64,000 bases of DNA from Dysgonomonas_A sp039799165 (GCA_039799165.1 JBDLTH010000077.1:16499-80498); one strand, 5' to 3'. Positions 35,637 to 44,617 are shown, numbered from the stretch's first letter. Program-made: numbers and translations. The notes: a model not told the origin generated them from the letters alone.

Positions 35637-36518
35637 TTATTGAACACCGCTAGTTGTGGCTTCTTTATTAATTTTCTTTATTAAACCTTGTAATACAGAT
35701 CCAGGTCCAAGTTCTACAAATTCCTTAGCACCATCGCCGATCATATGTTCCACAGATTGAGTCCATTTAACAGGAGCTGTAAGTTGTGCAATCAAATTCT
35801 TCTTGATCGTCTCAGGTTCGGTTTCAGCAGTTGTAGATACATTCTGATAAATAGGGCAGATAGGTGTTGAAAAACTAGTTTCGTTTATCGCTTTTGCCAA
35901 TTCTTCTCTCGCAGGATTCATGATTGGAGAGTGAAAAGCCCCCCCTACACTAAGCTTCAAAGCTCTTTTAGCACCAGCAGCCGATAGCAATTCACACGCT
36001 TTATCTATACCCGCAATAGATCCTGATATAACGATTTGCCCAGGGCAGTTGTAGTTAGCAGGCACTACTACTTCGTCTGTAATTGAAGTACATATTTCTT
36101 CAACTTTTTCATCGCTAAGTCCTAAGATAGCAGCCATTGTTGAAGGTTGTAACTCACACGCTTTTTGCATTGCCATAGCACGTTTGTAGACCAACTTAAG
36201 ACCATCTTCGAATGATAAAGCATTAGCGGCGACTAAGGCAGAAAACTCGCCAAGCGAATGACCTGCAGCCATATTAGGATTGAACTTGTCTCCCCATGTT
36301 TTAGCTAATATGACAGAATGTAAAAATATAGCAGGTTGCGTTACTTTTGTTTGTCGTAGATCTTCGTCTGTTCCACTAAACATCAAATCAGTAATTCGAA
36401 AACCCAAAATTTCATTTGCTCTTTCAAATAGTTCTTTTGCCGATTCGGAAGTTTCGTATAGGTCTTTACCCATTCCTACAAATTGTGCTCCTTGACCTGG
36501 AAATACAAATGCTTTCAT
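35637..36518 (-). CDS. fabD: Malonyl-CoA:ACP transacylase
   Basis: Loads malonyl onto acyl-carrier protein to start each fatty-acid elongation (293 aa, normal). The N-terminal FPGQGAQFVGMG is at 6-17. Nucleophile Ser88 lies in AAGHSLGEFSAL, and the catalytic His196 in GGAFHSPIM; the FYxNVSTTA-like stretch here reads IYQNVSTTA. The C-terminus (VELGPGSVLQGLIKKI) is normal. It follows pheS by 59 bases on the same strand, so it may be co-transcribed, although no other fatty-acid gene is near. Confidence 0.96.
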   Translation of the reverse strand: MKAFVFPGQGAQFVGMGKDLYETSESAKELFERANEILGFRITDLMFSGTDEDLRQTKVTQPAIFLHSVILAKTWGDKFNPNMAAGHSLGEFSALVAANALSFEDGLKLVYKRAMAMQKACELQPSTMAAILGLSDEKVEEICTSITDEVVVPANYNCPGQIVISGSIAGIDKACELLSAAGAKRALKLSVGGAFHSPIMNPAREELAKAINETSFSTPICPIYQNVSTTAETEPETIKKNLIAQLTAPVKWTQSVEHMIGDGAKEFVELGPGSVLQGLIKKINKEATTSGVQ

Positions 36519-36577
36519 ATTTTTTTTCTTTCGTTTTTTTTCTTTCTTCTTATTACTTTAAATCCTACTTATTGATG

Positions 36578-37597
36578 TTATTGAGCATTCTCAAATTGCT
36601 TTAAGAAGCGTACATCATTTTCAGAGAACATCCTCAGGTCTTTGACCCTATATTTGAGATTTGTAATACGCTCAATACCCATGCCTAAAGCATATCCAGT
36701 ATACACTTTACTGTCAATGCCACAATTTTCCAATACATTGGGGTCTACCATTCCACAACCCAATATTTCTACCCAACCCGTATGTTTACAAAAAGGGCAA
36801 CCTTTACCAGCACAAATATTACAAGAGATATCCATCTCGGCACTAGGTTCAGTAAACGGGAAGTAAGAAGGACGAAGTCTTATCTTGGTGTTAGCTCCAA
36901 ACATCTCCTTGGCAAAGAATAAAAGAGCTTGTTTAAGATCAGCAAAGGACACATCTTTATCAATATACATTGCTTCTACTTGATGGAAGAAGCAATGAGC
37001 TCGATATGATATTGCTTCGTTTCTATATACCCGTCCAGGGCATATAATGCGAATGGGAGGTTGCTGTTGCTCCATCACCCGTGTCTGAACAGACGAGGTA
37101 TGTGTACGTAATAATATCTCGGGACTTCGTGCTATAAAAAAAGTATCCTGCATATCACGTGCTGGGTGATCTTCTGCAAAATTAAGGGATGAAAAAACGT
37201 GCCAATCATCTTCAATTTCAGATCCTTCAGCAATTGAAAAACCAAGACGTTTAAATATATCACAAATTTCTTTTTTGACTAATGATAAAGGATGTCTTGC
37301 TCCCAATGGAGTAGGGTATGAGGTTCGAGTAAGATCTACTACCTCTATAGATGTGCTTGAGTTGTCTAGGGTTTCTTTTAGTAAATTTATTCTATCTTGA
37401 GCTTTGTTTTTTAACTCATTAAGTTTCATCCCCACATTCTTCTTTTCTTCGGCAGCTACATCTCGAAAATTATCCATTAATAAGGATATTTCGCCTTTTT
37501 TACTAAGGTATTTGATGCGTAGATCCTCTATTTGCTGCATATTTGCGGCCTTCAACTCATTTACTTCAGTTAGAAGTTTATTTATTTTGTCAATCAT
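36578..37597 (-). CDS. pheS: Phenylalanyl-tRNA synthetase alpha subunit
   Basis: Class II aminoacyl-tRNA synthetase subunit (339 aa, normal). The N-terminal coiled coil (1-90) precedes the catalytic core. Motifs seen: HPLSLVKKEICDIFKRLGF (motif 1 region), RTHTSSVQTRVM near 165-176, PGRVYRNEAISYRAHCFFHQVEAMYIDK (motif 2), SYFPFTEPSAEMDISC, and the motif 3 block YALGMGIERITNLKYRVKDLRMF. Zn-type cysteines (CNICAGKGCPFC) are also present. The pheT beta subunit is not adjacent. A TATTTTTG element at 37637-37644 could be the -7 box. Confidence 0.96.
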   Translation of the reverse strand: MIDKINKLLTEVNELKAANMQQIEDLRIKYLSKKGEISLLMDNFRDVAAEEKKNVGMKLNELKNKAQDRINLLKETLDNSSTSIEVVDLTRTSYPTPLGARHPLSLVKKEICDIFKRLGFSIAEGSEIEDDWHVFSSLNFAEDHPARDMQDTFFIARSPEILLRTHTSSVQTRVMEQQQPPIRIICPGRVYRNEAISYRAHCFFHQVEAMYIDKDVSFADLKQALLFFAKEMFGANTKIRLRPSYFPFTEPSAEMDISCNICAGKGCPFCKHTGWVEILGCGMVDPNVLENCGIDSKVYTGYALGMGIERITNLKYRVKDLRMFSENDVRFLKQFENAQ

Positions 37598-37727
37598 CAG
37601 AATTATTACTTTATCGTCAAATAGATGTTATTAGTACAAAAATACGTTTTTCTTTTGAATAAATATATCTTACTCATCTATTCTAAAGTAATCGCTAGCT
37701 AAAAGATTGATGTCTTGGGTTATTCGC

Positions 37728-37773
37728 AAATGAAAAAAGGAATCTCGATTAATCGAGATTCCTTTTTTCATTT
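37728..37773 (-). terminator. Palindromic terminator after the ompA-family gene
   Basis: A perfect 46-base palindrome with 23-base arms (37728-37750, 37751-37773). On the minus strand it follows the OmpA-family stop by 17 bases and has an internal T-rich arm. It separates this gene from pheS. Confidence 0.85.
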
Positions 37774-37790
37774 ATTGAGGAGTGTGTGTA

Positions 37791-38945
37791 TTATTCAGCA
37801 AAGAATATAGCTACACGATTCCATGCGTTTTCTTTGTATGGTTGCTCAGAAGAACCTTTCCATTCAACTTGTACACGGTTGCTGCTAATTTTATATTTTT
37901 GCATAAGAGAATTAGCAACATTTCTAGCACGTTTTTCAGAAAGTTTCAAATTGTAATTTGCACTACCTGTTTGTTTGTCAGCATAACCTACTACTTTTAC
38001 TTTTGCATTAGGATTAGCTTTCAAATATTCAGCAGTATTATAGATGCTGATTTCTTGATTTTGATCTACTACAGCACTGTTAATACGGAAGAATACTACG
38101 TTAGGTACATAAGTTCCACCAGTTTGAACAGTAGGAGGAGTTATTGGATCAGGACAAACTGTTGCAGGAGGACAATTAGTTGGACGTTTTCTAAGTTGAT
38201 CATTTTCATTTCTCAACTTATTGATTTGACCATTCAAATCGTTAATCAAGCTTTCATCCATCAAGTGAGCTTCAGAGAAACCTACTTTACCTACGTTTAG
38301 GATAAGACCTGCATTACCATTCATAATGGCATTCCAGTGAGTTTTTCCTTTAATTCCTTTGTCGAATCTATTTTCTACCATGAATCCACCAACTTCAGCA
38401 AACAAAGATAGTCTATTGCTAATTCTGAAGGTATTCAATAAGCTAGCATTGAATGTAGGGCCGTTAAATCCACGACGTTTGAAATAGCCATATTCAGTAC
38501 CTCTACGATCAAAACCAATACCAACAGTGGGTATAAAGTTGTAAAGACGGTTTTGATTGTATTTCATGAAGTAATTTGTTGCATTGAACATTACATCAGC
38601 ATGACCATTGATGTGTGTCATTGAATTCATTTTTTCTCCATTTGCTCCCTCAAAAGTATGGATTCTTCCACCTTGACCAACGAAACGAGCTCCTAGGTAT
38701 GGATTAAACCATTTCCCAGCCATAACTAGAGGGTTAACGGTCAAACGATCTAAAAAGCTAGCGTGTTGATCGCTAGGACCCATGTACATGCTAGCACCAG
38801 CACCAGCACCTACAAACCAGTTGTCAAAAAAGCCATTACGTGTAAACGTAGCTTTTCTTCCAGCTTCAGCACTAACTCCACTTTCTTGAGCAGAGGCAGT
38901 CAAGCTCGCTAGAGCTAAACACAAAAGTAAACTTATCTTCTTCAT
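37791..38945 (-). CDS. OmpA-family outer-membrane protein
   Basis: A 384 aa envelope protein. The signal peptide MKKISLLLCLALASLTASAQ is followed by a beta-strand-rich N-terminal domain (about 25-245; many short aromatic-tipped strands such as NWFVGAGAGASMYMG), a coiled-coil and proline hinge (LRNENDQLRKRPTNCPP), and a C-terminal OmpA peptidoglycan-binding domain (about 265-384; ISIYNTAEYLKANPNAKVKVVGYADKQTGSANYNLKLSEKRA). It lies 26 bases downstream of fcl on the same strand, and it ends at a strong terminator. Most likely an abundant porin-like structural protein. Confidence 0.92.
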   Translation of the reverse strand: MKKISLLLCLALASLTASAQESGVSAEAGRKATFTRNGFFDNWFVGAGAGASMYMGPSDQHASFLDRLTVNPLVMAGKWFNPYLGARFVGQGGRIHTFEGANGEKMNSMTHINGHADVMFNATNYFMKYNQNRLYNFIPTVGIGFDRRGTEYGYFKRRGFNGPTFNASLLNTFRISNRLSLFAEVGGFMVENRFDKGIKGKTHWNAIMNGNAGLILNVGKVGFSEAHLMDESLINDLNGQINKLRNENDQLRKRPTNCPPATVCPDPITPPTVQTGGTYVPNVVFFRINSAVVDQNQEISIYNTAEYLKANPNAKVKVVGYADKQTGSANYNLKLSEKRARNVANSLMQKYKISSNRVQVEWKGSSEQPYKENAWNRVAIFFAE

Positions 38946-38971
38946 AATTAATTATAATTAAACAGTTTGAT

Positions 38972-40075
38972 TTAATTTGTTTCGTACATTAAATACCAAT
39001 TGTATAATTTCTTGATACCTTCTTCAATTTCAATTTTATGCTTCCAACCTAGTGTATTCAATTTACTCACATCAGTAAGCTTTTTTAGAGTACCGTCAGG
39101 TTTGTCTACATTGAAAATGAATCTGCCGTCAAAGGTAATGATATTTTTCGTTAAATTAGCCAAATCTTTTATAGAAATATCTTTTCCTGTACCGATATTT
39201 ATATGTGTATTTCTGATTTCTTTGTTATTTATAACATTTATTGTGTCTGAAAAGTTCACTCTTTCCATTATATAGACTGTTGCATCAGCCATATCTTCAC
39301 TCCAAAGAAATTCTCTCATAGGTCTTCCTGTACCCCACAATTCGACATTAATGTTTTTATTCGAATCTTGGCTAATTCCATATTTTACTAAAATATTTAG
39401 GATATCATTGTTTGATGCTTCACCGTTGATATTCTCAATAGGGCGTGTATTTAGATCTTTTCGTATGGTATCCCAGTCGTTAAGTTCTAAACATTTTCCT
39501 AGATGTATCTTTCTTATAAGTGCAGGAAGGACGTGTGATTTTTCTAAGTCAAAGTTATCATTCGGACCGTATAAATTAGTTGGCATTATGGACAAAAAAT
39601 TTGTACCATATTGAATGTTGTAACTTTCACACATTTTTATGCCCGCAATTTTAGCTATAGCATAGGGTTCGTTAGTATATTCTAATGTATCGGTAAGTAA
39701 TACATCCTCAGACATTGGTTGTGGGGCTTCTTTGGGGTAGATACATGTGCTACCTAAGAATATTAACTTTTTTACTCCATGCTGATACGATTGATGAATC
39801 ACATTGTTCTGGATCATCATGTTTTGGTAAATGAAATCAGCTCGGTATTTATTATTAGCCACAATACCACCTACTTTAGCTGCTGCTAGAATAACATATT
39901 TGGGTTTCTCTTCTGCAAAGAAGCGAGCAACAGCATTGCTATCTGTGAGATCTAATTCTTTATGAGTTTTTAGAACAAAGTTGTTATACCCTTTCCCTTG
40001 TAGATTTTTTAGTATCGCAGAACCTACAAGCCCCCTGTGTCCAGCAATGAATATTTTTGATGATTTATCCAGCAT
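38972..40075 (-). CDS. fcl: GDP-L-fucose synthase
   Basis: SDR epimerase/reductase (367 aa) that turns GDP-4-keto-6-deoxymannose into GDP-L-fucose with NADPH. The N-terminal AGHRGLVGSAILKNL is at 11-25. The catalytic Ser-Tyr-Lys set is visible in GSTCIYP near 107 and EPYAIAKIAGIKMCE near 136. The slightly long length comes from a short insert near 210-230 (ENINGEASNNDILNIL). It follows gmd by three bases, so the two form one operon for GDP-fucose. Together with the GH29 enzymes, the organism both makes and breaks down fucosylated glycans. Confidence 0.95.
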   Translation of the reverse strand: MLDKSSKIFIAGHRGLVGSAILKNLQGKGYNNFVLKTHKELDLTDSNAVARFFAEEKPKYVILAAAKVGGIVANNKYRADFIYQNMMIQNNVIHQSYQHGVKKLIFLGSTCIYPKEAPQPMSEDVLLTDTLEYTNEPYAIAKIAGIKMCESYNIQYGTNFLSIMPTNLYGPNDNFDLEKSHVLPALIRKIHLGKCLELNDWDTIRKDLNTRPIENINGEASNNDILNILVKYGISQDSNKNINVELWGTGRPMREFLWSEDMADATVYIMERVNFSDTINVINNKEIRNTHINIGTGKDISIKDLANLTKNIITFDGRFIFNVDKPDGTLKKLTDVSKLNTLGWKHKIEIEEGIKKLYNWYLMYETN

Positions 40076-40078
40076 TTT

Positions 40079-41230
40079 TTATTCGAAATAGTTCAAAATC
40101 TTATATCCACCTTTTTTCAAGAATTCATCTTTTTTCATCAGCGTGATGTCATGATTCATCATGTCTTCACATAAAGCTTTCAGATCATAGGTAGGCTCCC
40201 AACCTAATTTGGTTCTTGCTTTTGTATTGTCTCCGATAAGAATATCTACTTCGGTAGGTCTAAAGTAAGCTGGATCTACGCCTACAACTTGTTCACCAAT
40301 TCGAGCTTTGATGGCATCTAAATATTCATGTCCTACCTTTTCCGAGAAGATTGAGTCATTTACGCTAGCTATTATGCCTTGTTCTGTTTCGTTTTCGCCT
40401 TTAAAGTCGATACTTACACCTACTTCATTGAACGACATTTTGATAAAATCTCGTATTGTTGTAGTTACACCAGTAGATATAACATAGTCATCTGCTGTGT
40501 CTTGTTGTAATATCAAATACATGGCTTTGATATAATCTTTAGCATGTCCCCAATCTCTTTGACTAGAAAGATTGCCCATATACACATTCTTTTGTAACCC
40601 TAAAGCAATTCTGGATACAGCACGAGTAACTTTCCTCGTTACAAATGTTTCTCCACGCAATGGCGATTCATGGTTGAAGAGAATACCGTTGCTGGCGTGC
40701 ATACCGTATGCTTCACGATAATTTACGGTAATCCAGTAAGCGTATAGCTTGGCTACTGCATACGGACTTCTTGGGTAAAAAGGGGTAGTCTCTTTTTGAG
40801 GTATTTCTTGTACCAGCCCGTATAATTCAGATGTAGAAGCCTGATAGATACGAGTTTTATCGTTTAGTTTTAATAGTCTAATTGCTTCTAACAGTCTTAA
40901 TGTGCCTATACCATCAGCATTTGCAGTATATTCGGGTGTGTCGAAACTAACCTTCACATGACTCATTGCTGCTAAATTATAAATCTCATCAGGTTGAATT
41001 TCGCCTACAATACGAGTAATGTTCATACTGTCAGTCATGTCTCCGTAATGAAGAATCATGTTCTTATGATCTTCGTGAGGGTCTTGATAGAGATGATCAA
41101 TACGCTCGGTATTAAATAGAGACGATCTTCTCTTGATACCATGCACAGTATACCCTTTTTTTATTAAGTATTCGGCCAGATAGGCACCATCTTGACCTGT
41201 GATTCCTGTAATTAATGCAACTTTAGCCAT
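40079..41230 (-). CDS. gmd: GDP-mannose 4,6-dehydratase
   Basis: First step to GDP-L-fucose (383 aa, normal length). NADP-binding GITGQDGAYLAEYL is at 8-21. Thr/Ser-Tyr-Lys site is seen in ASTSELYG (about 131) and PRSPYAVAKLYAYWI (about 153-167), and NHESPLRGETFVTRKVT follows. The C-terminus ends with a kink KGGYKILNYFE. The promoter may include TAAATTTG at 41268-41275 (minus strand), although no -33 match was seen. Leads the gmd-fcl pair and possibly the ompA-family gene. Confidence 0.96.
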   Translation of the reverse strand: MAKVALITGITGQDGAYLAEYLIKKGYTVHGIKRRSSLFNTERIDHLYQDPHEDHKNMILHYGDMTDSMNITRIVGEIQPDEIYNLAAMSHVKVSFDTPEYTANADGIGTLRLLEAIRLLKLNDKTRIYQASTSELYGLVQEIPQKETTPFYPRSPYAVAKLYAYWITVNYREAYGMHASNGILFNHESPLRGETFVTRKVTRAVSRIALGLQKNVYMGNLSSQRDWGHAKDYIKAMYLILQQDTADDYVISTGVTTTIRDFIKMSFNEVGVSIDFKGENETEQGIIASVNDSIFSEKVGHEYLDAIKARIGEQVVGVDPAYFRPTEVDILIGDNTKARTKLGWEPTYDLKALCEDMMNHDITLMKKDEFLKKGGYKILNYFE

Positions 41231-41334
41231 ATGTGTAATTTTATATGCAATTTCTATTTTATGAGTGCAAATTTACGAAAAAAAACGCAATGTGTAATTA
41301 GTCTCTAATGCAAGACTCTATTTGTGTTGTTAAA

Positions 41335-42867
41335 TTATTTATTTTGATGTTCTTTTCGAAGTAAATCGTTTACGTTTTTAACAGGATTAAATGTACTTAA
41401 CGGTACCTCTATAAAAATAGTATTCCAGTCAGACATTGCTCCATTCCAAAGACCTGGTAATTCTAAGGCTTTAAGCTCCTTCCCGTTTTTTGATTTTTTG
41501 CTGATAAAGCCTGTGTTTTTATCTACAAAAAGTGGCAAATCGAATTTTTCGCCTAAATAATTTTTTACACCACAAACTAGATCTACAGGATTGAAATGGG
41601 TGCCGCTATTAAAAAGCTCTTTCTTTTCAGGATCATCCAAATCTACTTGCGAACTTTCAAGTATTTGTAGCGAAATTGTTCCATCTTCATTCACTGCAAA
41701 AAATGGACCACCACCTGGTTCACCTATATTTTTAACCATGCCACATACTCTTGTCGGGCGATTGAGTTTTCTTTTTAGATACAATACCAGCTCGGAATCT
41801 TCAAGGTTCTTGGTGTCAGGATTTTTCACATTAAGTTCGTTCTGTAAAAAATGAAGCATTTCGAGGAGGTCTTCTCTTTTGTATATGCCCGAATCAATTC
41901 GTTTAAGATAGTCAAATACTCGTTGTTGTATGCAGATCAAGTATCCAGCCAATGCCTTTTTGTATTTAGTTTCTTCTACTTTAAGAGCATCGGGTATGAC
42001 ATTGTCGATGTTTTTTATAAAAATAACATCAGCATCCAGATCATTTAGGTTTTCGATAAGTGCCCCATGCCCTCCAGGTCTGAATACTAATTTATCGTTT
42101 TCTCTGAACGGATTATTGTCACTGTCAACAGCAATGGTGTCAGTTTTACTCTTTTGTTCACTAAAGCTAATTTCGAATTTACTGTTTGACTGCAGCTCGT
42201 ATTTTTCTAATACTCTTTTTAATAAAGTTTCGAATAGATTCTTGTGTTCTTGAGATACTGTAAAGTGTATATTTACAGTATTATCTTTTGATTTTGCATA
42301 TTGGCTACCTTCTACCAGATGTTCTTCGACAGGAGTTCTGCTGTAATCTTCATTTGCATGAAACTCAAGAAGTCCTTTAGGTAGATTGCCATAATTAAGT
42401 CCATCATTTAATAGTAGCGTTTTTACAATTGTCTTGAAATGATTGCTCACTATCAATTGATCAATGTTACTTCCCGTATTTCTGAAACAAACATCATTTA
42501 ATGTGTTGTGAAATGCAAATTTTTTGATGTTTACAAAAAAAGCAATCATAAACTCAGACTCAGGAAGATCAGATATGCCTTCTGAAAATTCAAATAGATC
42601 TTTGAACATTCTGCTAGCAGCACCAGATGCAGGGACAAATTTTATCACCTTGTGATTTGATTGTAGGTATTGATCCCAATCGGCAATATATTTACTTAGG
42701 CTTAGCGAATCAATGATTGTGATTCCTTTTTGTGGAGTAGCTGTATTTGCTATTTTCAGAAAAGGAAACCCCTTTTTGAAATAAGTTATTTGCTCTTCCA
42801 GTTCCTGTGTTGAATTTTTTTTGGATAGCAACAAGTCTAAATCTTTTGGAGATAACAATTCTTGCAT
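41335..42867 (-). CDS. DUF4301 family protein
   Basis: A 510 aa cytosolic protein with no membrane segments or signal peptide. It belongs to a family common in Bacteroidetes and of unknown function. Conserved elements that I can see are FVPASGAASRMFKDLFEF (residues about 78-95), FRPGGHGALIENLNDLDADVIFIKNIDN (about 262-290) and the LNRPTRVCGMVKNIGEPGGGPF block near 366-387. The GASGAA-type and GGHGA motifs recall sugar-nucleotidyl-transferase-like or phosphate-binding loops, but this is inference. It sits between the gmd gene and a small membrane gene, all on the minus strand, with a terminator on its 5' side. A TATTTTTG element lies at 42910-42917. Confidence 0.85.
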   Translation of the reverse strand: MQELLSPKDLDLLLSKKNSTQELEEQITYFKKGFPFLKIANTATPQKGITIIDSLSLSKYIADWDQYLQSNHKVIKFVPASGAASRMFKDLFEFSEGISDLPESEFMIAFFVNIKKFAFHNTLNDVCFRNTGSNIDQLIVSNHFKTIVKTLLLNDGLNYGNLPKGLLEFHANEDYSRTPVEEHLVEGSQYAKSKDNTVNIHFTVSQEHKNLFETLLKRVLEKYELQSNSKFEISFSEQKSKTDTIAVDSDNNPFRENDKLVFRPGGHGALIENLNDLDADVIFIKNIDNVIPDALKVEETKYKKALAGYLICIQQRVFDYLKRIDSGIYKREDLLEMLHFLQNELNVKNPDTKNLEDSELVLYLKRKLNRPTRVCGMVKNIGEPGGGPFFAVNEDGTISLQILESSQVDLDDPEKKELFNSGTHFNPVDLVCGVKNYLGEKFDLPLFVDKNTGFISKKSKNGKELKALELPGLWNGAMSDWNTIFIEVPLSTFNPVKNVNDLLRKEHQNK

Positions 42868-42950
42868 GGTAATCTATTCTATTTTAGAGATTAATCGTTC
42901 TATGGGATACAAAAATAGGAAATAAATCGAATTGACATCTTAATCTCCTA

Positions 42951-43002
42951 TTAATAAAACAAAAGGTTGTCTATGTATATAGACAACCTTTTGTTTTATT
43001 AA
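42951..43002 (-). terminator. Strong terminator upstream of the DUF4301 gene
   Basis: A 24-base perfect stem (42951-42974 with 42979-43002) and 4-base loop, with T-rich sequence in the downstream arm on the minus strand. It lies 12 bases past the stop of the small membrane gene at 43015. Confidence 0.85.
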
Positions 43003-43014
43003 TTCAAATTCTTC

Positions 43015-43308
43015 TTAAAATGAAGAATTTCTTGATTTAGAACCCTTTCTTAATAGTGTAATGTATATGCCAGCTAAACAAATAAATGCGTAGATGTCTA
43101 TTGTCGAAAATAGGGCATAATTTAGCAGCTTGTCTTGCTCTAAGTCTGCAGCCAAAGGTTTTATTACCGAATCTTCACTCGTAAATTTGGGTGATGTTAT
43201 TAATGTTGGTGTACTATCCTCCAAAGGTAATATTTTGGAAGTGCTGTATCCTACAACACCAAGGAGGATTAAAATAGATAAAATAGTGATAACCTTAAAT
43301 TTTCGCAT
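43015..43308 (-). CDS. Small two-helix membrane protein, function unknown
   Basis: A 97 aa protein (start at MRKFKVITILSILILLGVVGYSTSKILPL). It has an N-terminal hydrophobic segment (about 5-22), a Ser/Thr/Asp-rich middle of about 40 residues likely outside the membrane, a second helix (about 65-85) and a basic tail KGSKSRNSSF. I do not recognise a family. An alternative ATG at 43329 adds seven residues. It has its own ideal promoter at 43351-43381, so it is not part of the sulfur operon upstream. It is closed by a very strong terminator. Function unknown. Confidence 0.65.
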   Translation of the reverse strand: MRKFKVITILSILILLGVVGYSTSKILPLEDSTPTLITSPKFTSEDSVIKPLAADLEQDKLLNYALFSTIDIYAFICLAGIYITLLRKGSKSRNSSF

Positions 43309-43350
43309 ATTTCTTATGTTTAAGAACATAAAACAACCTCTTCTTTAGTG

Positions 43351-43381
43351 CAAATGTAATCATAAAAAGCGTAAGAGACAA
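43351..43381 (-). promoter_or_regulatory. Consensus promoter for the small membrane gene at 43.0 kb
   Basis: TTG (43381-43379), a 20-base spacer and TACATTTG (43358-43351) on the minus strand. The -7 box lies 43 bases before the chosen ATG. Confidence 0.65.
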
Positions 43382-43413
43382 GTGTTGTAAATTAGATTTT
43401 TAATTTTTTTAGA

Positions 43414-43998
43414 TTAGATGTGTTTCGTTATCATCTTAGAGCTTAAAAAGTGAATCTCTTGGTTGTTTATATACGCAATCCAGTATTCATTACTAGTCGT
43501 ATACCTCTGTTTTAGTAATTGTATAAAGCGAGGTAATAGAATCATCTTGCTTTCTGAATTATCTATGGGGGTGGATGTTTTTTTGATGTTTTTGATATTT
43601 ATTTCACCCTTTATTATTTCACCTTTTTCTTTCTCTAAATAATTTTTATTGTTACGATTTTTATTTGTCGAGAATAGCAGTACCGTTTTTTTGTCTTCAG
43701 TAATTAGTGGTATCGTTCGACATACCTGAATACTTGTATTATTCAGTATTACTTTATTGATAAGATATTTTTTAGTCGATTTTAGCCATATTGTTCCCAG
43801 TACAAATAGTATTATAAATGGAATTGTGTATAAGCTGAATAACTTATCCATATTGTACAAAGATAAAATGCCCAATATGCCTATAAATAAGATTAATGAT
43901 GGGGGTACAATTGCATAATTTCGCCAAATATTTTTTCCGAGAATCTTTTTTTTGAGTTGGATATTTTTCTCTAGTCGTTCTATATCGTGATTGTTCAT
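43414..43998 (-). CDS. Membrane protein of unknown function, coupled to thioredoxin
   Basis: A 194 aa protein with two adjacent membrane helices (about 28-48 and 53-72) and a cytosolic C-terminal half rich in Lys, Asn and Ile (residues about 75-194). It has one Cys (IQVCRTIPL). I do not recognise a domain; its composition is unusually Asn/Lys/Ile-rich compared with neighbours. Its ATG overlaps the stop codon of the thioredoxin gene by four bases (ATGA), so it is translationally coupled to it and is likely the last gene of the sulfur-relay operon. Confidence 0.7.
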   Translation of the reverse strand: MNNHDIERLEKNIQLKKKILGKNIWRNYAIVPPSLILFIGILGILSLYNMDKLFSLYTIPFIILFVLGTIWLKSTKKYLINKVILNNTSIQVCRTIPLITEDKKTVLLFSTNKNRNNKNYLEKEKGEIIKGEINIKNIKKTSTPIDNSESKMILLPRFIQLLKQRYTTSNEYWIAYINNQEIHFLSSKMITKHI

Positions 43999-44366
43999 TC
44001 TTCGTATCTTTTGAGTAATATTTCGTCAATCGCTTTCTTTAACTCGGGCTTAGATGCAGCACCTTGTGCCATTTGAGGGCTTTCGTTCATCGGGATAAAC
44101 AGTAGGCTAGGTATGCTCCGTATTCCAAATAACCCACTTAGTTCTAATTCTTGTTCTGTGTTTATTTTATAGATGTAAATCTCTCCATCATATTCTGTTG
44201 CTAACTCTTCTAATATCGGTGCAATAGCTTTGCATGGCCCACACCAATCGGCATAAAAGTCGATTAAGGCAGGTTTGTCTCCAAGGTATTTCCACTCGTT
44301 GGGGCTAGCCTCATAATTAGCAATTTTATTCAAAAAATCTATTTTGGTAAGTTCTATTGTTTTCAT
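43995..44366 (-). CDS. Thioredoxin
   Basis: Redox protein of 123 aa with the normal WCGPC active site at residues 41-45 (FYADWCGPCKAIAPILEELA), followed by the cis-Pro loop GIRSIPSLLFIP near 80-90. It lacks a signal peptide and is therefore cytosolic. A 20-residue N-terminal addition (MKTIELTKIDFLNKIANYEA) is typical of Bacteroidetes thioredoxins. It sits in a minus-strand operon after a DUF6132 gene and a CoA-disulfide reductase/rhodanese fusion, and it overlaps a membrane protein gene at its end. Likely reduces the relay enzymes or persulfides. Confidence 0.92.
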   Translation of the reverse strand: MKTIELTKIDFLNKIANYEASPNEWKYLGDKPALIDFYADWCGPCKAIAPILEELATEYDGEIYIYKINTEQELELSGLFGIRSIPSLLFIPMNESPQMAQGAASKPELKKAIDEILLKRYEE

Positions 44367-44410
44367 TCTTTTATTATACTATTCAATACCTAATTTACGG
44401 TTTTCGGCAT

Positions 44411-44605
44411 TCAGTCTTTTTTCTTGAAAAGACTGAATACAAAAATACCAATAGTTGCTCCATACCCCATCATAAATATGGACGATGATTTTATAGGGCA
44501 TGTCCCAGTATTGCATCCAATATGATACCAATATGAGTAACCTATAATTGCACCAGTGATTGCACCTGCAATGTAAACCCAATTTTTCTTGATTGCTTCA
44601 TTCAT
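44411..44605 (-). CDS. DUF6132 family small membrane protein
   Basis: This 64 aa protein has two membrane helices (about 9-27 and 42-58) with a short loop between them that contains the conserved GCNTGTCPI motif (two cysteines near residues 31 and 36). This Cys motif with the following I is typical of DUF6132. Genes of this type often adjoin rhodanese or thioredoxin genes, so a part in sulfur or thiol transport across the membrane is plausible. It starts 12 bases after the stop of the CoA-disulfide reductase fusion on the same strand and precedes the thioredoxin gene by 44 bases. Confidence 0.8.
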   Translation of the reverse strand: MNEAIKKNWVYIAGAITGAIIGYSYWYHIGCNTGTCPIKSSSIFMMGYGATIGIFVFSLFKKKD

Positions 44606-44617
44606 TATAATGTTGTT

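Noticed and set aside
41268..41275. TAAATTTG upstream of gmd as a promoter
   Set aside because: The -7 box fits but no TTG or TTTG lies at 17-23 bases before it, so I did not list it separately.
44379..44582. Alternative 67-codon minus frame overlapping the DUF6132 gene
   Set aside because: It is a frame-shifted read of the same DNA; the 64 aa frame has two good helices and the conserved Cys loop.
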